This document shows, one piece after another, positions 7,129-16,661 of a DNA stretch of 64,000 nucleotides. The notes under the pieces are model-generated. The model was not told the DNA's origin and did not search any database. It worked only from the letters and a program-made list of their open reading frames with translations. Position 1 is the stretch's first letter. The number at the start of each line of letters is the position of its first letter. Origin of the DNA: Pedobacter foliorum (GTDB lineage Bacteria; Bacteroidota; Bacteroidia; Sphingobacteriales; Sphingobacteriaceae); contig NZ_JABSNU010000006.1 of NCBI RefSeq assembly GCF_013266735.1, positions 1-64,000 of the forward strand, given 5' to 3'. Both the position numbers and the translations under genes were made by a program.

Positions 7129-8787
7129 ATGCTACAAAAACTTTCTATTCGTAACTATGCTTTAATAGATAGTGTTGATTTGGAACTTAATAAAGGTCTA
7201 AATATCATCACTGGTGAAACAGGTGCAGGTAAGTCAATCATGCTTGGTGCACTATCTCTAATATTAGGTCAACGTGCTGAAACCAAATACTTCTTTAATC
7301 AAGCTAAGAAGTGTATTATCGAAGGTCAGTTTCTGCTTAACGATGCTGCACTGCAATCTATTTTTGAAGAAAACGACCTCGATTTTTACAAAGAGAATAT
7401 TTTAAGAAGGGAGATATCAACAGACGGTAAGTCGAGGGCTTTTATAAACGACACCCCCGTTACACTTACCGTAATGAAACAGGTTGGTGAGAAACTCATC
7501 GACATACATTCCCAGCATGCTACTTTAGAAGTAAACGATCAGGGTTTTCAGTTACTCGTTGTAGATACTTTAGCAAATCATCAATCACTGTTAGCACAGT
7601 ATCGCGAACAGTATAAAGTTTACAAAAAGGCACAACAACAGCTTACCGTTTTACAAGACGCTGCTGCAGATGCACGCAGTCGCCAGGACTACGAGCAATT
7701 CCTCTTTAATGAGCTTGAAACCGCTGCTTTAAAAGTTGATGAGCAGGAACAACTCGAAACGGAACTGCAAATGTTAAGCAATGCCGAAAACATTAAAAGA
7801 GGCCTCTTAACTAGTTACAATCTATTAAGCGAGCAGGAAACCTCAGTACTCCCTTTATTGAAAGAAGCCATCAATCAACTTCAAAGTATTGAGAAGTTTA
7901 ATGCAGACTATGCTTCATTAAATGAGCGTTTACGTTCATCGCTGATAGAGATTAAGGATATAGCTCAGGAAGCTATCGCTTTTGAAGAAGCTATAATCTT
8001 TAACCCTTCAAGAATTGAGGATATAAATTCACGTTTGGATAGCATTTATAGTCTTCAGCAAAAACATAGGGTAAATACTATTGAAGAGCTTTTGGCTATT
8101 GAAGAACAGTTATCCAAAAACTTAAGTGAGATATTGAGTGGCGATGAGGAGATTGAGCGCCTTGCCAAAGAGATTAGCCTGATGAAAGAAGATCTGGAGG
8201 AGAAAGCCATTGAACTGTCTTCTAACCGCAGCAAATCTATAAGTAGTGCAGAAGATCAGGTAGCTAAAGTTCTTACCCAGGTTGGTATGCCTAATGCTAA
8301 AATCAAGATTGAACGAGAGGTTCTTCCCGAATTAAATAAAGACGGAAAAGATAGTATTACATTATTGTTCTCTGCTAATAGCGGGCAGGCCCCCGCGCCT
8401 GTTGGCAAGGTTGCTTCAGGAGGTGAACTTTCCAGACTAATGCTGGCCATTAAGTCTATCATGGCTAAACACACTTCGTTACCTACCTTAATATTTGACG
8501 AAATAGACACCGGAATTTCAGGTGAAACAGCAGTTCGTGTTGGTAATGTTATTGGAGATTTGGAACAGAATATGCAGGTAATCTGTATCACCCACCTTCC
8601 ACAGATTGCAGCCAAAGGCGAAGCGCATTATTTTGTTTATAAAAACGAAGAAACTGATCGGACTACTACAGGCATTAGAAAATTAAAAACTGAAGACCGA
8701 ATAAAAGCCATTGCTGAAATGCTTAGTGGTAAAGACCCAGGAGCCTCCGCACTTAAAAATGCACAAGAGTTACTCGGCATCAGTTAA
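7129..8787 (+). CDS. recN: DNA repair protein RecN
   Basis: RecN is an SMC-like ATPase that acts at double-strand breaks in recombinational repair. The 552-residue product has Walker A GETGAGKS (29-36), a long coiled-coil middle (about 160-370), the ABC signature SGGELSRLMLAI near 430 and Walker B LIFDEIDTGISG near 454, followed by the switch HLPQIAAKG. The length is normal. The start ATG follows a short leader after the blaI-M56 terminator, so it probably has its own promoter, though I could not place one with confidence. In related genomes recN often follows the coaBC-DUF4835 genes, which would make the blaI-M56 pair an insertion (inference). Confidence 0.95.
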   Translation: MLQKLSIRNYALIDSVDLELNKGLNIITGETGAGKSIMLGALSLILGQRAETKYFFNQAKKCIIEGQFLLNDAALQSIFEENDLDFYKENILRREISTDGKSRAFINDTPVTLTVMKQVGEKLIDIHSQHATLEVNDQGFQLLVVDTLANHQSLLAQYREQYKVYKKAQQQLTVLQDAAADARSRQDYEQFLFNELETAALKVDEQEQLETELQMLSNAENIKRGLLTSYNLLSEQETSVLPLLKEAINQLQSIEKFNADYASLNERLRSSLIEIKDIAQEAIAFEEAIIFNPSRIEDINSRLDSIYSLQQKHRVNTIEELLAIEEQLSKNLSEILSGDEEIERLAKEISLMKEDLEEKAIELSSNRSKSISSAEDQVAKVLTQVGMPNAKIKIEREVLPELNKDGKDSITLLFSANSGQAPAPVGKVASGGELSRLMLAIKSIMAKHTSLPTLIFDEIDTGISGETAVRVGNVIGDLEQNMQVICITHLPQIAAKGEAHYFVYKNEETDRTTTGIRKLKTEDRIKAIAEMLSGKDPGASALKNAQELLGIS

Positions 8788-8863
8788 TTTATAACTGCCC
8801 CCGCATATCTTTCATATTTTTATTACTTTCGATAAATCATAAGAAGAATCAAAAATAAAAGAT

Positions 8864-9679
8864 ATGTATAATTTACTAAAAGGTAAACGCGGTATCATTA
8901 CTGGAGCATTAGATCAAAACTCAATTGCATGGAAAGTTGCAGAGAAAGCGCATGAAGAAGGTGCTCAATTTGTTTTAACCAACGCTCCTATTGCAATGAG
9001 AATGGGCGAGATTAATGGTCTGGCTGAAAAAACAGGTTCTCAAATCGTTCCTGCCGATGCTACCAATGTTGATGATCTTACCAACCTATTTACACAGTCG
9101 CAAGAAATACTAGGCGGTAAAATAGACTTCGTATTGCATTCTATTGGTATGAGTGTAAACATCCGCAAGAAAATTCCATACACAGAATTAAACTACGATT
9201 ATTATCAGAAAGGGATAGATGTGTCCGCTTTTTCATTCCATAAGATGCTTGCCGTTGCCAAAAAACTTGATGCAATAAGTGAAGGTGGTAGTGTTGTAGC
9301 ACTAACCTATATGGCGGCTCAACGCACCTATCCGTTCTATACCGATATGGCCGATATTAAAGCAATGCTTGAATCTATTGCCCGTAGCTTTGGGTATCAT
9401 TATGGCTTAGAGAAAAAAGTACGTATCAACACGGTTTCTCAATCTCCAACTAAAACCACGGCGGGATCAGGTATTAAAGGTTTCGGTGATTTCTACGATT
9501 ATGCAAATTCAATTGCACCATTGGGTAATGCCGATGCTGAATCATGTGCCGATTACTGTATCACCCTTTTCTCAGATTTAACCCGCATGGTAACCATGCA
9601 AAACCTTTTCCATGATGGAGGATATTCTTCGACCGGGGTAAGCGATATTGTTATGCAAAAAATGGGATTAGAAGAATAA
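8864..9679 (+). CDS. fabI: Enoyl-[acyl-carrier-protein] reductase (NADH), FabI type
   Basis: FabI reduces the trans-2-enoyl-ACP in the last step of each fatty-acid elongation cycle. The 271-residue protein is a short-chain dehydrogenase fold of the FabI type: the modified nucleotide site GALDQNSIAWKVA (about residues 15-27), HSIGMS near 93-98, and the catalytic pair Tyr149/Tyr159 and Lys166 in LTYMAAQR...YTDMADIK, matching Tyr-x6-Lys. SQSPTKTTAG and FHDGGYSSTGVS mark the substrate loop and C-terminus. It has no signal peptide, is cytosolic and stands 76 bp after recN. Confidence is high. Confidence 0.94.
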   Translation: MYNLLKGKRGIITGALDQNSIAWKVAEKAHEEGAQFVLTNAPIAMRMGEINGLAEKTGSQIVPADATNVDDLTNLFTQSQEILGGKIDFVLHSIGMSVNIRKKIPYTELNYDYYQKGIDVSAFSFHKMLAVAKKLDAISEGGSVVALTYMAAQRTYPFYTDMADIKAMLESIARSFGYHYGLEKKVRINTVSQSPTKTTAGSGIKGFGDFYDYANSIAPLGNADAESCADYCITLFSDLTRMVTMQNLFHDGGYSSTGVSDIVMQKMGLEE

Positions 9680-9697
9680 CTAGTTAGCTTTATATCC

Positions 9698-10927
9698 ATG
9701 ATCCGTCAATTATTATTAGCCATTTCTCTGATATGTTTTTCTTTTAATGTTTACGCACAAAATTCATATTCAATTAGTGGGGTTGTTAGAGATCAGAAAG
9801 AAACTTTGCCGGGTGCCGGCATTTATATAAGTGGATATAAAATAGCTACAGCAGCAGATAATAACGGAAACTTTAAGATCAACAATCTTCAGCCGGGAAA
9901 TTACGACCTCCTGGTTCAGATGGTAGGCTATCTACCCTATTCTAAAAATGTTGTTATATCTGATAAGTCTGTAGAGGTGGTATTAACTTTAAAGGAAAAC
10001 ACCGTACAATTAAATGAGGTTGTAATCCGCGCGGACCCTAACCGTGCAAAATATATTGAGCAGTTTAAAGAGTTCTTTATAGGAAAGTCCCCTAACGCTG
10101 CTCAATGTAAAATACTAAATCCCCAGGTTCTTAATATTGATTACGACCCAACCAAGAGCCTACTCACAGTAAAAACAGATGAGTTTTTGGTTATAGAGAA
10201 CAAAGCTTTGGGCTATCGACTAAAATATATGCTCGATAATTTCGAGTACAATTCCCGCACTCATATAATTTATTATTCCGGACATCCATTTTTTGAAGAA
10301 TTGAAAGCTTCTTTGGCCAGAAGAAAAAAATACATCGCAAAGCGAGAAATTGCATATTACGGATCCTCTCAGCATTTCTTTAAAGCACTTTTTCAAAACA
10401 AAACCAAAGAAGAGGGCTTTATTATTAACAAAATGGTTAAAGTTCCTAATCCAAGCCGCTACCCCGATAAAGTAATAAACGACAAATTAGCCAAACTGAG
10501 AACCATCCCTCCGAGAACCGGAATCTTTAAAACTGACGCTAAAATAGATACTGCCCAAGTTAGCTTCTGGTTAAAGCAACAGGATATGCCAAAATATCTG
10601 GAGAAAATGGATCGTGCGGAGGTAATTCCTGATACCTTGGTTCATTATTATAATCAAAATTTAAAGTATCTGGATTATACAGATGCACTATGCATCGTAT
10701 ATACAAAAGAAAGGGAGTCATTAGCTTATTCTAAAAGCGGCTTTTGGATTTTTCGTCCACTGGATATGCCCGATCACGAAATTTCTGTGGCCAATTTAAT
10801 AGGTGGGCCAATCAGATTTTATGAAAACGGAGGAATCCACGACTCAAGATCCTTTTTATATGAAGGTTTCTGGGCTTACGAAAAAATTGCAGATATGGTG
10901 CCCATGGATTACATCCCACTCAAATAG
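9698..10927 (+). CDS. Exported protein with carboxypeptidase-regulatory-like domain, paralogue 1
   Basis: This 409-residue protein has a Sec signal peptide (about 1-20, ending VYAQ). A carboxypeptidase regulatory-like / CarbopepD_reg_2 beta-sandwich follows (residues 23-105: SISGVVRDQKETLPGAGIYI, then NLQPGNYDLLVQMVGY and LNEVVI). This is the domain often found before TonB-dependent receptor plugs, but no plug or barrel follows. The remaining 300 residues are an uncharacterised mixed alpha/beta region conserved with the next gene (KTKEEGFIINK; YTDALCIVYTKERES; GPIRFYENG; FLYEGFWAYEKIADMVPMDY). No function is known. It begins 18 bp after fabI and lies 9 bp before its paralogue. Confidence 0.8.
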   Translation: MIRQLLLAISLICFSFNVYAQNSYSISGVVRDQKETLPGAGIYISGYKIATAADNNGNFKINNLQPGNYDLLVQMVGYLPYSKNVVISDKSVEVVLTLKENTVQLNEVVIRADPNRAKYIEQFKEFFIGKSPNAAQCKILNPQVLNIDYDPTKSLLTVKTDEFLVIENKALGYRLKYMLDNFEYNSRTHIIYYSGHPFFEELKASLARRKKYIAKREIAYYGSSQHFFKALFQNKTKEEGFIINKMVKVPNPSRYPDKVINDKLAKLRTIPPRTGIFKTDAKIDTAQVSFWLKQQDMPKYLEKMDRAEVIPDTLVHYYNQNLKYLDYTDALCIVYTKERESLAYSKSGFWIFRPLDMPDHEISVANLIGGPIRFYENGGIHDSRSFLYEGFWAYEKIADMVPMDYIPLK

Positions 10928-10936
10928 CCCGCAGAC

Positions 10937-12169
10937 ATGACCAAATCGCTTCTCATAACCATATCCTTATTACTTATTGCTCTTTTTGCCAGCAGTCAAA
11001 ATTCAGTCTCCATATCCGGAACCGTTAAAGATGTTAAAGGAGAAATCTTACCAGGAGCAGGCATCTATTTAAGTGGTTATAAGATTGCAGCAGTTTCAGA
11101 CAATAGTGGGAAATTCACATTAGCTAATCTGAAGCCGGGCAACTACGATGTACTTGTTCAAATGATGGGTTATTTACCCTTCTCAAAAAATGTGATCATT
11201 TCTGATAAGTCAGTTATCCTTGAAGCTACCCTGCACGAAAGTGTTACCCAGCTCAAAGAGGTGGTTATTAACATCGATCCTAACAGGAAAAAGTATATTG
11301 AACTATTTAAGGATCGTTTTATTGGAAAAACACCAAATGCAGAAAAATGCAAAATTCTAAACCCGGAAGTTTTAATAACAGAGTATGATAAAGGCAGAAG
11401 GATTTTAAAAGTTACTGCCGATGAATTTCTAATTGTCGAAAACCAAGCATTAGGCTATCGGATTAAATATCTGTTAAAGTACTTTGAGAATGATTTCAAT
11501 TCAAACATTATATTCTTCTCAGGGCTTCCGCATTTCGAAGAGCTTGATGGCTCAAAATCTAAAAAGAAAAAGTGGCTAAAAAATAGGGAGATCGCATATG
11601 CAGGTTCTACTCAGCACTTTTTTAAATCGCTTTACAACAACAAAACCAAAGAAGAAGGTTTCATTATCTACAAGCTTAGAGAAGTAGAAAATAAGAACAG
11701 ATTAGCTGATAAACTTATAGATAATAAGATAAAGCTTTTTACATCTCAATCCAGAACTGCATTCTTAACAGATTCAAGTAATGACTCTCTTATTTATTGG
11801 CAAAGAAAAAAGAATGAGCCAAAAACGGTGCAAGTATTAAACAGGTCAGAAGTATTAACTGACACATTGGTAAAAACAATTTACAAGGATCTAAAAACGA
11901 TAAATTACACCGATGCCTTGTATATCATGTTTACAAAAGAAAGGGAAACGAAACTATATACCTCTACATCGGGTCATGCGGTAGGTAGGCCCGCTGACAT
12001 TCCCAATTACCAGATATCCGTTATGTCCATGATAGATGGCCCTGCTAACTTTTATGAAGTTGGTGCTGTACAAGATCCAAAATCATTATTGTACTCTGGA
12101 TTTTGGGGATACGAAAAGGTAGCAGATATGGTTCCATTAGATTACGTACCCGCTCAAAAAAGTGAGTAA
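10937..12169 (+). CDS. Exported protein with carboxypeptidase-regulatory-like domain, paralogue 2
   Basis: This 410-residue protein is a tandem duplicate of the preceding gene. It has a signal peptide (about 1-20), a regulatory-like beta-sandwich (SISGTVKDVKGEILPGAGIY to KEVVINIDPN), and the same C-terminal blocks (KTKEEGFIIYK; YTDALYIMFTKERET; GPANFYEVG; LLYSGFWGYEKVADMVPLDY). The two proteins align along their whole length but differ at very many positions, so the duplication is not recent. The conserved C-terminal block suggests a real domain of unknown function exposed in the periplasm or on the outer membrane. No sorting domain or lipobox is visible. Confidence 0.8.
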   Translation: MTKSLLITISLLLIALFASSQNSVSISGTVKDVKGEILPGAGIYLSGYKIAAVSDNSGKFTLANLKPGNYDVLVQMMGYLPFSKNVIISDKSVILEATLHESVTQLKEVVINIDPNRKKYIELFKDRFIGKTPNAEKCKILNPEVLITEYDKGRRILKVTADEFLIVENQALGYRIKYLLKYFENDFNSNIIFFSGLPHFEELDGSKSKKKKWLKNREIAYAGSTQHFFKSLYNNKTKEEGFIIYKLREVENKNRLADKLIDNKIKLFTSQSRTAFLTDSSNDSLIYWQRKKNEPKTVQVLNRSEVLTDTLVKTIYKDLKTINYTDALYIMFTKERETKLYTSTSGHAVGRPADIPNYQISVMSMIDGPANFYEVGAVQDPKSLLYSGFWGYEKVADMVPLDYVPAQKSE

Positions 12170-12179
12170 CTTTCTTGTG

Positions 12180-12220
12180 AAATTACTAATAATATTAGTA
12201 ATTTTAACTAATGATATTAG
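12180..12220 (+). promoter_or_regulatory. Two phased palindromes over the radical SAM start codon
   Basis: A perfect palindrome has arms AAATTACTAATA (12180-12191) and TATTAGTAATTT (12193-12204). Its core, ACTAATAATATTAGT, is repeated as ACTAATGATATTAG at 12207-12220, a 22-bp shift that spans the ATG at 12211. It could be a paired operator, a translation-control hairpin, or a terminator for the preceding gene (four T follow the arm). Confidence 0.5.
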
Positions 12221-13284
12221 ACAAAGAAACACCGGACAATTACCACAAAGGTAGAGGGGCTCAATTTAATCCTCATAATCGCTTTGCTAAAAATGATTAT
12301 GTAAAAGAGCATGATGAAGGAATTGATGAGTGGGAAGAAGAAGATCATAAAACGACTTTCATTTTAGGCAAATCAAAATCTATTGTTAATAAGGTTGACA
12401 GCCCCGATGTGGGTATGCTCTATTCTCTTAATCCCTATCAAGGATGTGAGCATGGCTGTACCTACTGCTATGCCAGAAACGCACACGAATATTGGGGCTT
12501 CAGTGCAGGTTTAGATTTTGAACGCAAAATAATTGTAAAAACAGATGCCCCCATTCTATTTAAGAAGTTTCTTGAACGCAAAGGCTGGGATGCTTCTACC
12601 ATTTCCTTATCCGGCAACACAGATTGCTACCAACCTGCAGAACGGAAATTCAAAATAACCCGACAACTTCTGGAAATTGCCCTGGCTTATAAGCAACCCA
12701 TAGGCATGATCACCAAAAATGCCTTAATTCTTCGCGACATAGACATCTTACAAGAAATGGCTAAGCTCAACTTGGTTTTCGTTTATGTTTCTATTAATAG
12801 CTTAAATGAAAAGCTCCGTTCAAAAATGGAACCGAGAACAACTACTGCCAAACAACGCTTAAAAATAGTAGAAGATCTTAGTAAAGCAGGAATACCTATG
12901 GGCGTTATGGTTGCTCCTCTTGTGCCCGGATTAAGTGATCATGAAATCCCCGTTATCCTTAAAACAATTGCCGGCTGTGGGGCAATATCAGCAGGGTATA
13001 CTGTTGTACGACTTAATGGAGCAATAGGTGGTATATTTGAAGATTGGCTACGCAAAAACTATCCGGACCGTTTCGAAAAAGTATGGCATATGATTCAATC
13101 CTGCCATGGAGGTAATGTAAACGATAGTAGGTTTGGGGATAGAATGAGGGGCGACGGCAACATTGCCAAATTAATAAGGGATAGCTTTAAACTTCATTGC
13201 CGCTTAAACCATCTTAACGAGAAAAAAATGGAGTTGAACTCAGGTCTTTTTAAAGTACCGCAAGCTCAACTCGATCTATTTTAA
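12211..13284 (+). CDS. PA0069-family radical SAM protein
   Basis: This 357-residue protein has a radical SAM cluster with the CX3CX2C motif CEHGCTYC (Cys79, Cys83, Cys86). It shares with the PA0069 family the N-terminal KGRGAQFNPHNRF, the SGNTDCYQPAERKFKITRQL block and PLVPGLSDHEIP. The family is related to spore photoproduct lyase-like enzymes, but its reaction is not known to me. The family N-terminus begins just after this ATG, which supports the start. The start codon lies inside a repeated palindrome, so transcription or translation is probably controlled there. It converges on the isomerase gene with only 2 bp between stop codons and no hairpin. Confidence 0.9.
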   Translation: MILDKETPDNYHKGRGAQFNPHNRFAKNDYVKEHDEGIDEWEEEDHKTTFILGKSKSIVNKVDSPDVGMLYSLNPYQGCEHGCTYCYARNAHEYWGFSAGLDFERKIIVKTDAPILFKKFLERKGWDASTISLSGNTDCYQPAERKFKITRQLLEIALAYKQPIGMITKNALILRDIDILQEMAKLNLVFVYVSINSLNEKLRSKMEPRTTTAKQRLKIVEDLSKAGIPMGVMVAPLVPGLSDHEIPVILKTIAGCGAISAGYTVVRLNGAIGGIFEDWLRKNYPDRFEKVWHMIQSCHGGNVNDSRFGDRMRGDGNIAKLIRDSFKLHCRLNHLNEKKMELNSGLFKVPQAQLDLF

Positions 13285-13286
13285 AA

Positions 13287-14225
13287 TTAAGAAAGGAAAT
13301 TATCCTCTTCTCTGTATGCTTGTATTACGCGAAGCTCCCCTTCTTTACCCGATTTAGAATTACCATGTTCCATACCCATAACACCTTTGTATCCTTTTTC
13401 ATAAAGATGTTTAAATAAGTTCTTATAGTTGATCTCTCCGGTTGTAGGCTCATTTCTACCCGGGTTATCACCAATTTGAAGATATGCAATCTCATCCCAG
13501 CATCTGTCAATATTCACCATTAGCTGGCCTTCTGTTTTTTGCATATGATAAATATCATAAAGGATTTTGCAAGATGGGCTTTTTACCGCTTTACAAACAG
13601 CATAAGTTTCGTGCGTTTGCTGTAAAAACAACTCAGGCGTATCACTTAAAGTTTCAAGTACCATAATTAAACCATGTGGTTCAAAAATCTCAGCGCCTGC
13701 TCTCATTGCATCTACAACGTTAGCAAATTGATTTCCATAAGGCAGGTGACGCTCATAAAATCCAGGCACAACTGTAAGCCATTTTGCATTACATCTTTTA
13801 GCTGCTTCTACAGATCTTTTACAAGTCTCTACAAACTTATCTTTAAACTCTTTTTTACCCGTTGTTAAAGATGTCTTCCAGTTGTCACCGCCATCAACAA
13901 CAAAAACGCCCATTCTCATGCCCAATTTGGCAAGCAAATCTCCAATCTTTGTTTGTTCATCAACAGATCTTCCTAAAAAGCCATTGTCCTCAATAGAACG
14001 AAAGCCCTGATCATGCATAAATTTAATCTGATCTAGGAAACTGTTACCAGCACTGTTCTTAAACATTCCCTCATGAGGTGCATAATCAAGATTAAAAGTT
14101 TTACCAGCCAAAGCTGAGCCTTGCCCTACTGTAGTTTTATCTGCAGCAATTCCATTTAATGAAGATCCAGCTACAAGCGCACCAGTGGCTACAAAGCTGT
14201 TTCTTAAAAATTCTATTCTGTTCAT
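13287..14225 (-). CDS. Exported sugar phosphate isomerase/epimerase-like TIM barrel (AP endonuclease family 2 fold)
   Basis: This 312-residue protein has a TIM barrel of the xylose isomerase-like / hydroxypyruvate isomerase superfamily after an N-terminal export signal. The signal resembles a Tat leader (MNRIEFLRNSFVATGALVAG) but has a single Arg in place of the twin. Metal- and substrate-site segments visible are VLETL around the middle, ILYDIYHMQKTEG, IGDNPGRNEPTTGEINY and GMEHGNSK near the C-terminus. It is the last gene of a four-gene minus-strand operon with a SUMF1-like protein, a Gfo/Idh/MocA oxidoreductase and ApbE. Such pairs of exported oxidoreductase and TIM barrel occur in 3-keto-glycoside pathways of Bacteroidota; that role is inferred here. 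Confidence 0.8.
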   Translation of the reverse strand: MNRIEFLRNSFVATGALVAGSSLNGIAADKTTVGQGSALAGKTFNLDYAPHEGMFKNSAGNSFLDQIKFMHDQGFRSIEDNGFLGRSVDEQTKIGDLLAKLGMRMGVFVVDGGDNWKTSLTTGKKEFKDKFVETCKRSVEAAKRCNAKWLTVVPGFYERHLPYGNQFANVVDAMRAGAEIFEPHGLIMVLETLSDTPELFLQQTHETYAVCKAVKSPSCKILYDIYHMQKTEGQLMVNIDRCWDEIAYLQIGDNPGRNEPTTGEINYKNLFKHLYEKGYKGVMGMEHGNSKSGKEGELRVIQAYREEDNFLS

Positions 14226-14264
14226 ATTTTTGGTATTTGGTTAGGTACTTATTTTAATGATGGA

Positions 14265-15275
14265 TTACTCTATTATCATCTTTTTAAACCCGGCGGTGAG
14301 TGTATCAGCAACACTCCCATCCTTACGGCGATAAATAATGTAAGCTTCCATGTTTTTTTTAGCTGATATAAAATCAAGCGCTTCATTAACATTCATGGCC
14401 ATTACAGGACTATCATATCCATCGGCAGTAATAGCATCCTTAGCATAAATAGTTACACTAATCAATGCATTATCTAAAGGATATCCGGTTTTAGGATCTA
14501 TCAAATGAGCTACCTTTTTAGCGCCCTTCTGTAAAAACTTCCGGTAATTGCCTGCAGTGGTTATTGCACCTTCATTAATAGCTATTACATGTCGTACTAC
14601 AGGTTCAGCATTTGGAGAATCGGCTGGCCCCTCAATACCTATATGCATTGCGGTACCATCAGGTTTTGGCCCTTTCATTCTTAACTCGCCCCCTATTTCT
14701 ACTACAAAAGATGTAATTCCTTTGTTTATTAAATAGTCAGCAACCACATCAACGCTGTACCCTTGTGCAATCCCATTAAGATCTACGTTTACACATGACT
14801 TCTTCTTTTTAAGAAAATTACCCTTTAAGCTCAGGTTCTGCATCCCAACGCACTTAAGCAATTCCTTAATCTTAGCACTATCAGGAAACTTATCTATTGG
14901 TTTTGCCCCAAAACCCCATGCTTGTACCAATGGTTCTACCGTTACATCAAACTTGCCCTTTGTGGCTTTATAAACCTCAAAAGATTTTGCCATTACTTTA
15001 GCAAAATGAGGGTCTACAACCAAACCATCCTTAGAAGCATTAAACTTATTGATTAAGGAATATGATTTATACAACGACATAGAAGAATCTATAACCATCA
15101 GAATACTATCAACATTCCCTTTGGTTACAATGCTATCTCTCGCAAAATACTTGATAGAATAGTCAGTACCCTGAGCATATCCATGAATAGCATACTGTCG
15201 CAGATCTTCCTTCTTAAAAAGAAGAAAAATTTGCGACAGCAGCAATAAAATAAAAGCTTTATTTATAGAAAACAT
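14265..15275 (-). CDS. apbE: FAD:protein FMN transferase (ApbE)
   Basis: ApbE attaches FMN through a phosphodiester bond to Thr/Ser of exported flavoproteins, using FAD. The 336-residue protein has an N-terminal hydrophobic export or anchor segment (residues 4-20; no lipobox Cys). It also has the FAD site DLNGIAQGYSVD, the segment VEIGGELRMKG, HLIDPKTGYP and the metal-site segment ITADGYDSPVMAM, where many homologues have DALAT. It is the third gene of the operon, 14 bp after the oxidoreductase. I saw no DGxTxxT-type FMN acceptor site in the neighbouring proteins, so the target is unknown. Confidence 0.9.
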   Translation of the reverse strand: MFSINKAFILLLLSQIFLLFKKEDLRQYAIHGYAQGTDYSIKYFARDSIVTKGNVDSILMVIDSSMSLYKSYSLINKFNASKDGLVVDPHFAKVMAKSFEVYKATKGKFDVTVEPLVQAWGFGAKPIDKFPDSAKIKELLKCVGMQNLSLKGNFLKKKKSCVNVDLNGIAQGYSVDVVADYLINKGITSFVVEIGGELRMKGPKPDGTAMHIGIEGPADSPNAEPVVRHVIAINEGAITTAGNYRKFLQKGAKKVAHLIDPKTGYPLDNALISVTIYAKDAITADGYDSPVMAMNVNEALDFISAKKNMEAYIIYRRKDGSVADTLTAGFKKMIIE

Positions 15276-15289
15276 TACGTTAGTAACGT

Positions 15290-16615
15290 TTAGATCACCT
15301 TAGTTTGTCCTGGTGTAGGAATTGGATACAATCCATTAGCATCAGGTAATAACTTTGGTTTTGCAGTCCAGCTCAACTCGTCAGGGAATAAACTGTTGTC
15401 TGCTTTTAAAGCATCATCCCATTTAATGGTCTTTCCAGAATAGGTAGCATAACGACCAATAATTGCGGTCATACAGCTTTTTGCACCACGTTCTGCATCC
15501 CAGAATTTGTACTCACCTTTAGCAATTGCTGCAAAAAGTTCGTCATGCTCAGTTTGGTACGGATTAGGATTTACTTTTGAGTTATAGTTATAGATTAATT
15601 TATTTTTTGAATCGTATAACCTTCCTTCGTTACCTGCCGATAAGAAAACACGACCTTTAGTTCCGTGGAAACTTTCATCAACGCGGTTATCAATACCTTC
15701 AAAGTGACGGCACTGGCTATTAATCACAGATCCATCTGCATAAGTTAACTCTACAGAGTGATTGTCATAAATTTCACCGTAATCTTTTCCGGTTCTCCAT
15801 GCGCGACTACCTGTACCTTGAACAGAAACCGGATAAGCATTTTTAACCCAGTTAGCAATATCAATATTGTGTACATGTTGCTCAACTATATGATCACCAC
15901 ATAACCAATTAAAATAGTACCAGTTACGCATTTGGTATTCCATTTCAGTTTGGCTCGTTTCACGTGGCTTTACCCAAACTCCACCACTGTTCCAATATAC
16001 CTGACCGCCAGTGATATCGCCTATAGCTCCATCCTGAATGCGTTTAATAACATCTCTGTAGTTATTTTGATATCTACGTTGCAGACCAACAACTACGTTT
16101 AATTTCTTAGTTTTTGCAATTTCAGCAGCAGCTAAAACTTTACGGATACCCGGTGAGTCAACAGCCACTGGTTTTTCCATAAATACGTGTTTACTCTGGT
16201 TAACAGCCTCTTCAAAATGACTAGGTCTGAAACCAGGAGGAGTTGCCAAAATAACAACATCAGCTAATGCAATTGCTTTTTTGTAAGCATCAAAGCCTAC
16301 AAACCTACGTTCTTTAGGAACATCAACTTTAGCACCAAATTTATCAGAAATCTCTTTGTAAGCACCTTCTAATCTATCGCTAAAAGCATCAGCCATAGCA
16401 ACAAGTTTAAGGTTTTGCTTAGTACTCAATGCCTGAAAAGCGGCACCGGTACCACGACCGCCGCAACCAATCAATGCAATTTTGATGGTGTCATCAACAG
16501 ATGAATGAGCTCCGCCGTTAGCAAAAGCAACTCCATTCAACATAACACCTCCGGCAACAAGAGCCGAAGTTTTTAAAAATTCGCGGCGTTTGTCGCGCAG
16601 TTCTTCATTGTTCAT
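15290..16615 (-). CDS. Tat-exported Gfo/Idh/MocA-family oxidoreductase
   Basis: This 441-residue NAD(P)-dependent oxidoreductase starts with a twin-arginine signal (RREFLKTSALVAGG, Arg10-Arg11), so it is exported folded with its cofactor. The Rossmann domain follows with ALIGCGGRGTG near 47-57, then MEKPVAVDSP, the segment with the active-site Lys. The catalytic region is GDHIVEQHVHNIDIANW. Substrates of the family are sugars or sugar derivatives oxidised at a hydroxyl group. It is the second gene of the operon. With the exported TIM-barrel isomerase it may take part in periplasmic sugar oxidation, for example 3-keto-sugar chemistry (inference). Confidence 0.88.
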   Translation of the reverse strand: MNNEELRDKRREFLKTSALVAGGVMLNGVAFANGGAHSSVDDTIKIALIGCGGRGTGAAFQALSTKQNLKLVAMADAFSDRLEGAYKEISDKFGAKVDVPKERRFVGFDAYKKAIALADVVILATPPGFRPSHFEEAVNQSKHVFMEKPVAVDSPGIRKVLAAAEIAKTKKLNVVVGLQRRYQNNYRDVIKRIQDGAIGDITGGQVYWNSGGVWVKPRETSQTEMEYQMRNWYYFNWLCGDHIVEQHVHNIDIANWVKNAYPVSVQGTGSRAWRTGKDYGEIYDNHSVELTYADGSVINSQCRHFEGIDNRVDESFHGTKGRVFLSAGNEGRLYDSKNKLIYNYNSKVNPNPYQTEHDELFAAIAKGEYKFWDAERGAKSCMTAIIGRYATYSGKTIKWDDALKADNSLFPDELSWTAKPKLLPDANGLYPIPTPGQTKVI

Positions 16616-16661
16616 TGTAATTTAGGTTTATATATGGTTCTTAGTATGTGTGATTGATCGT

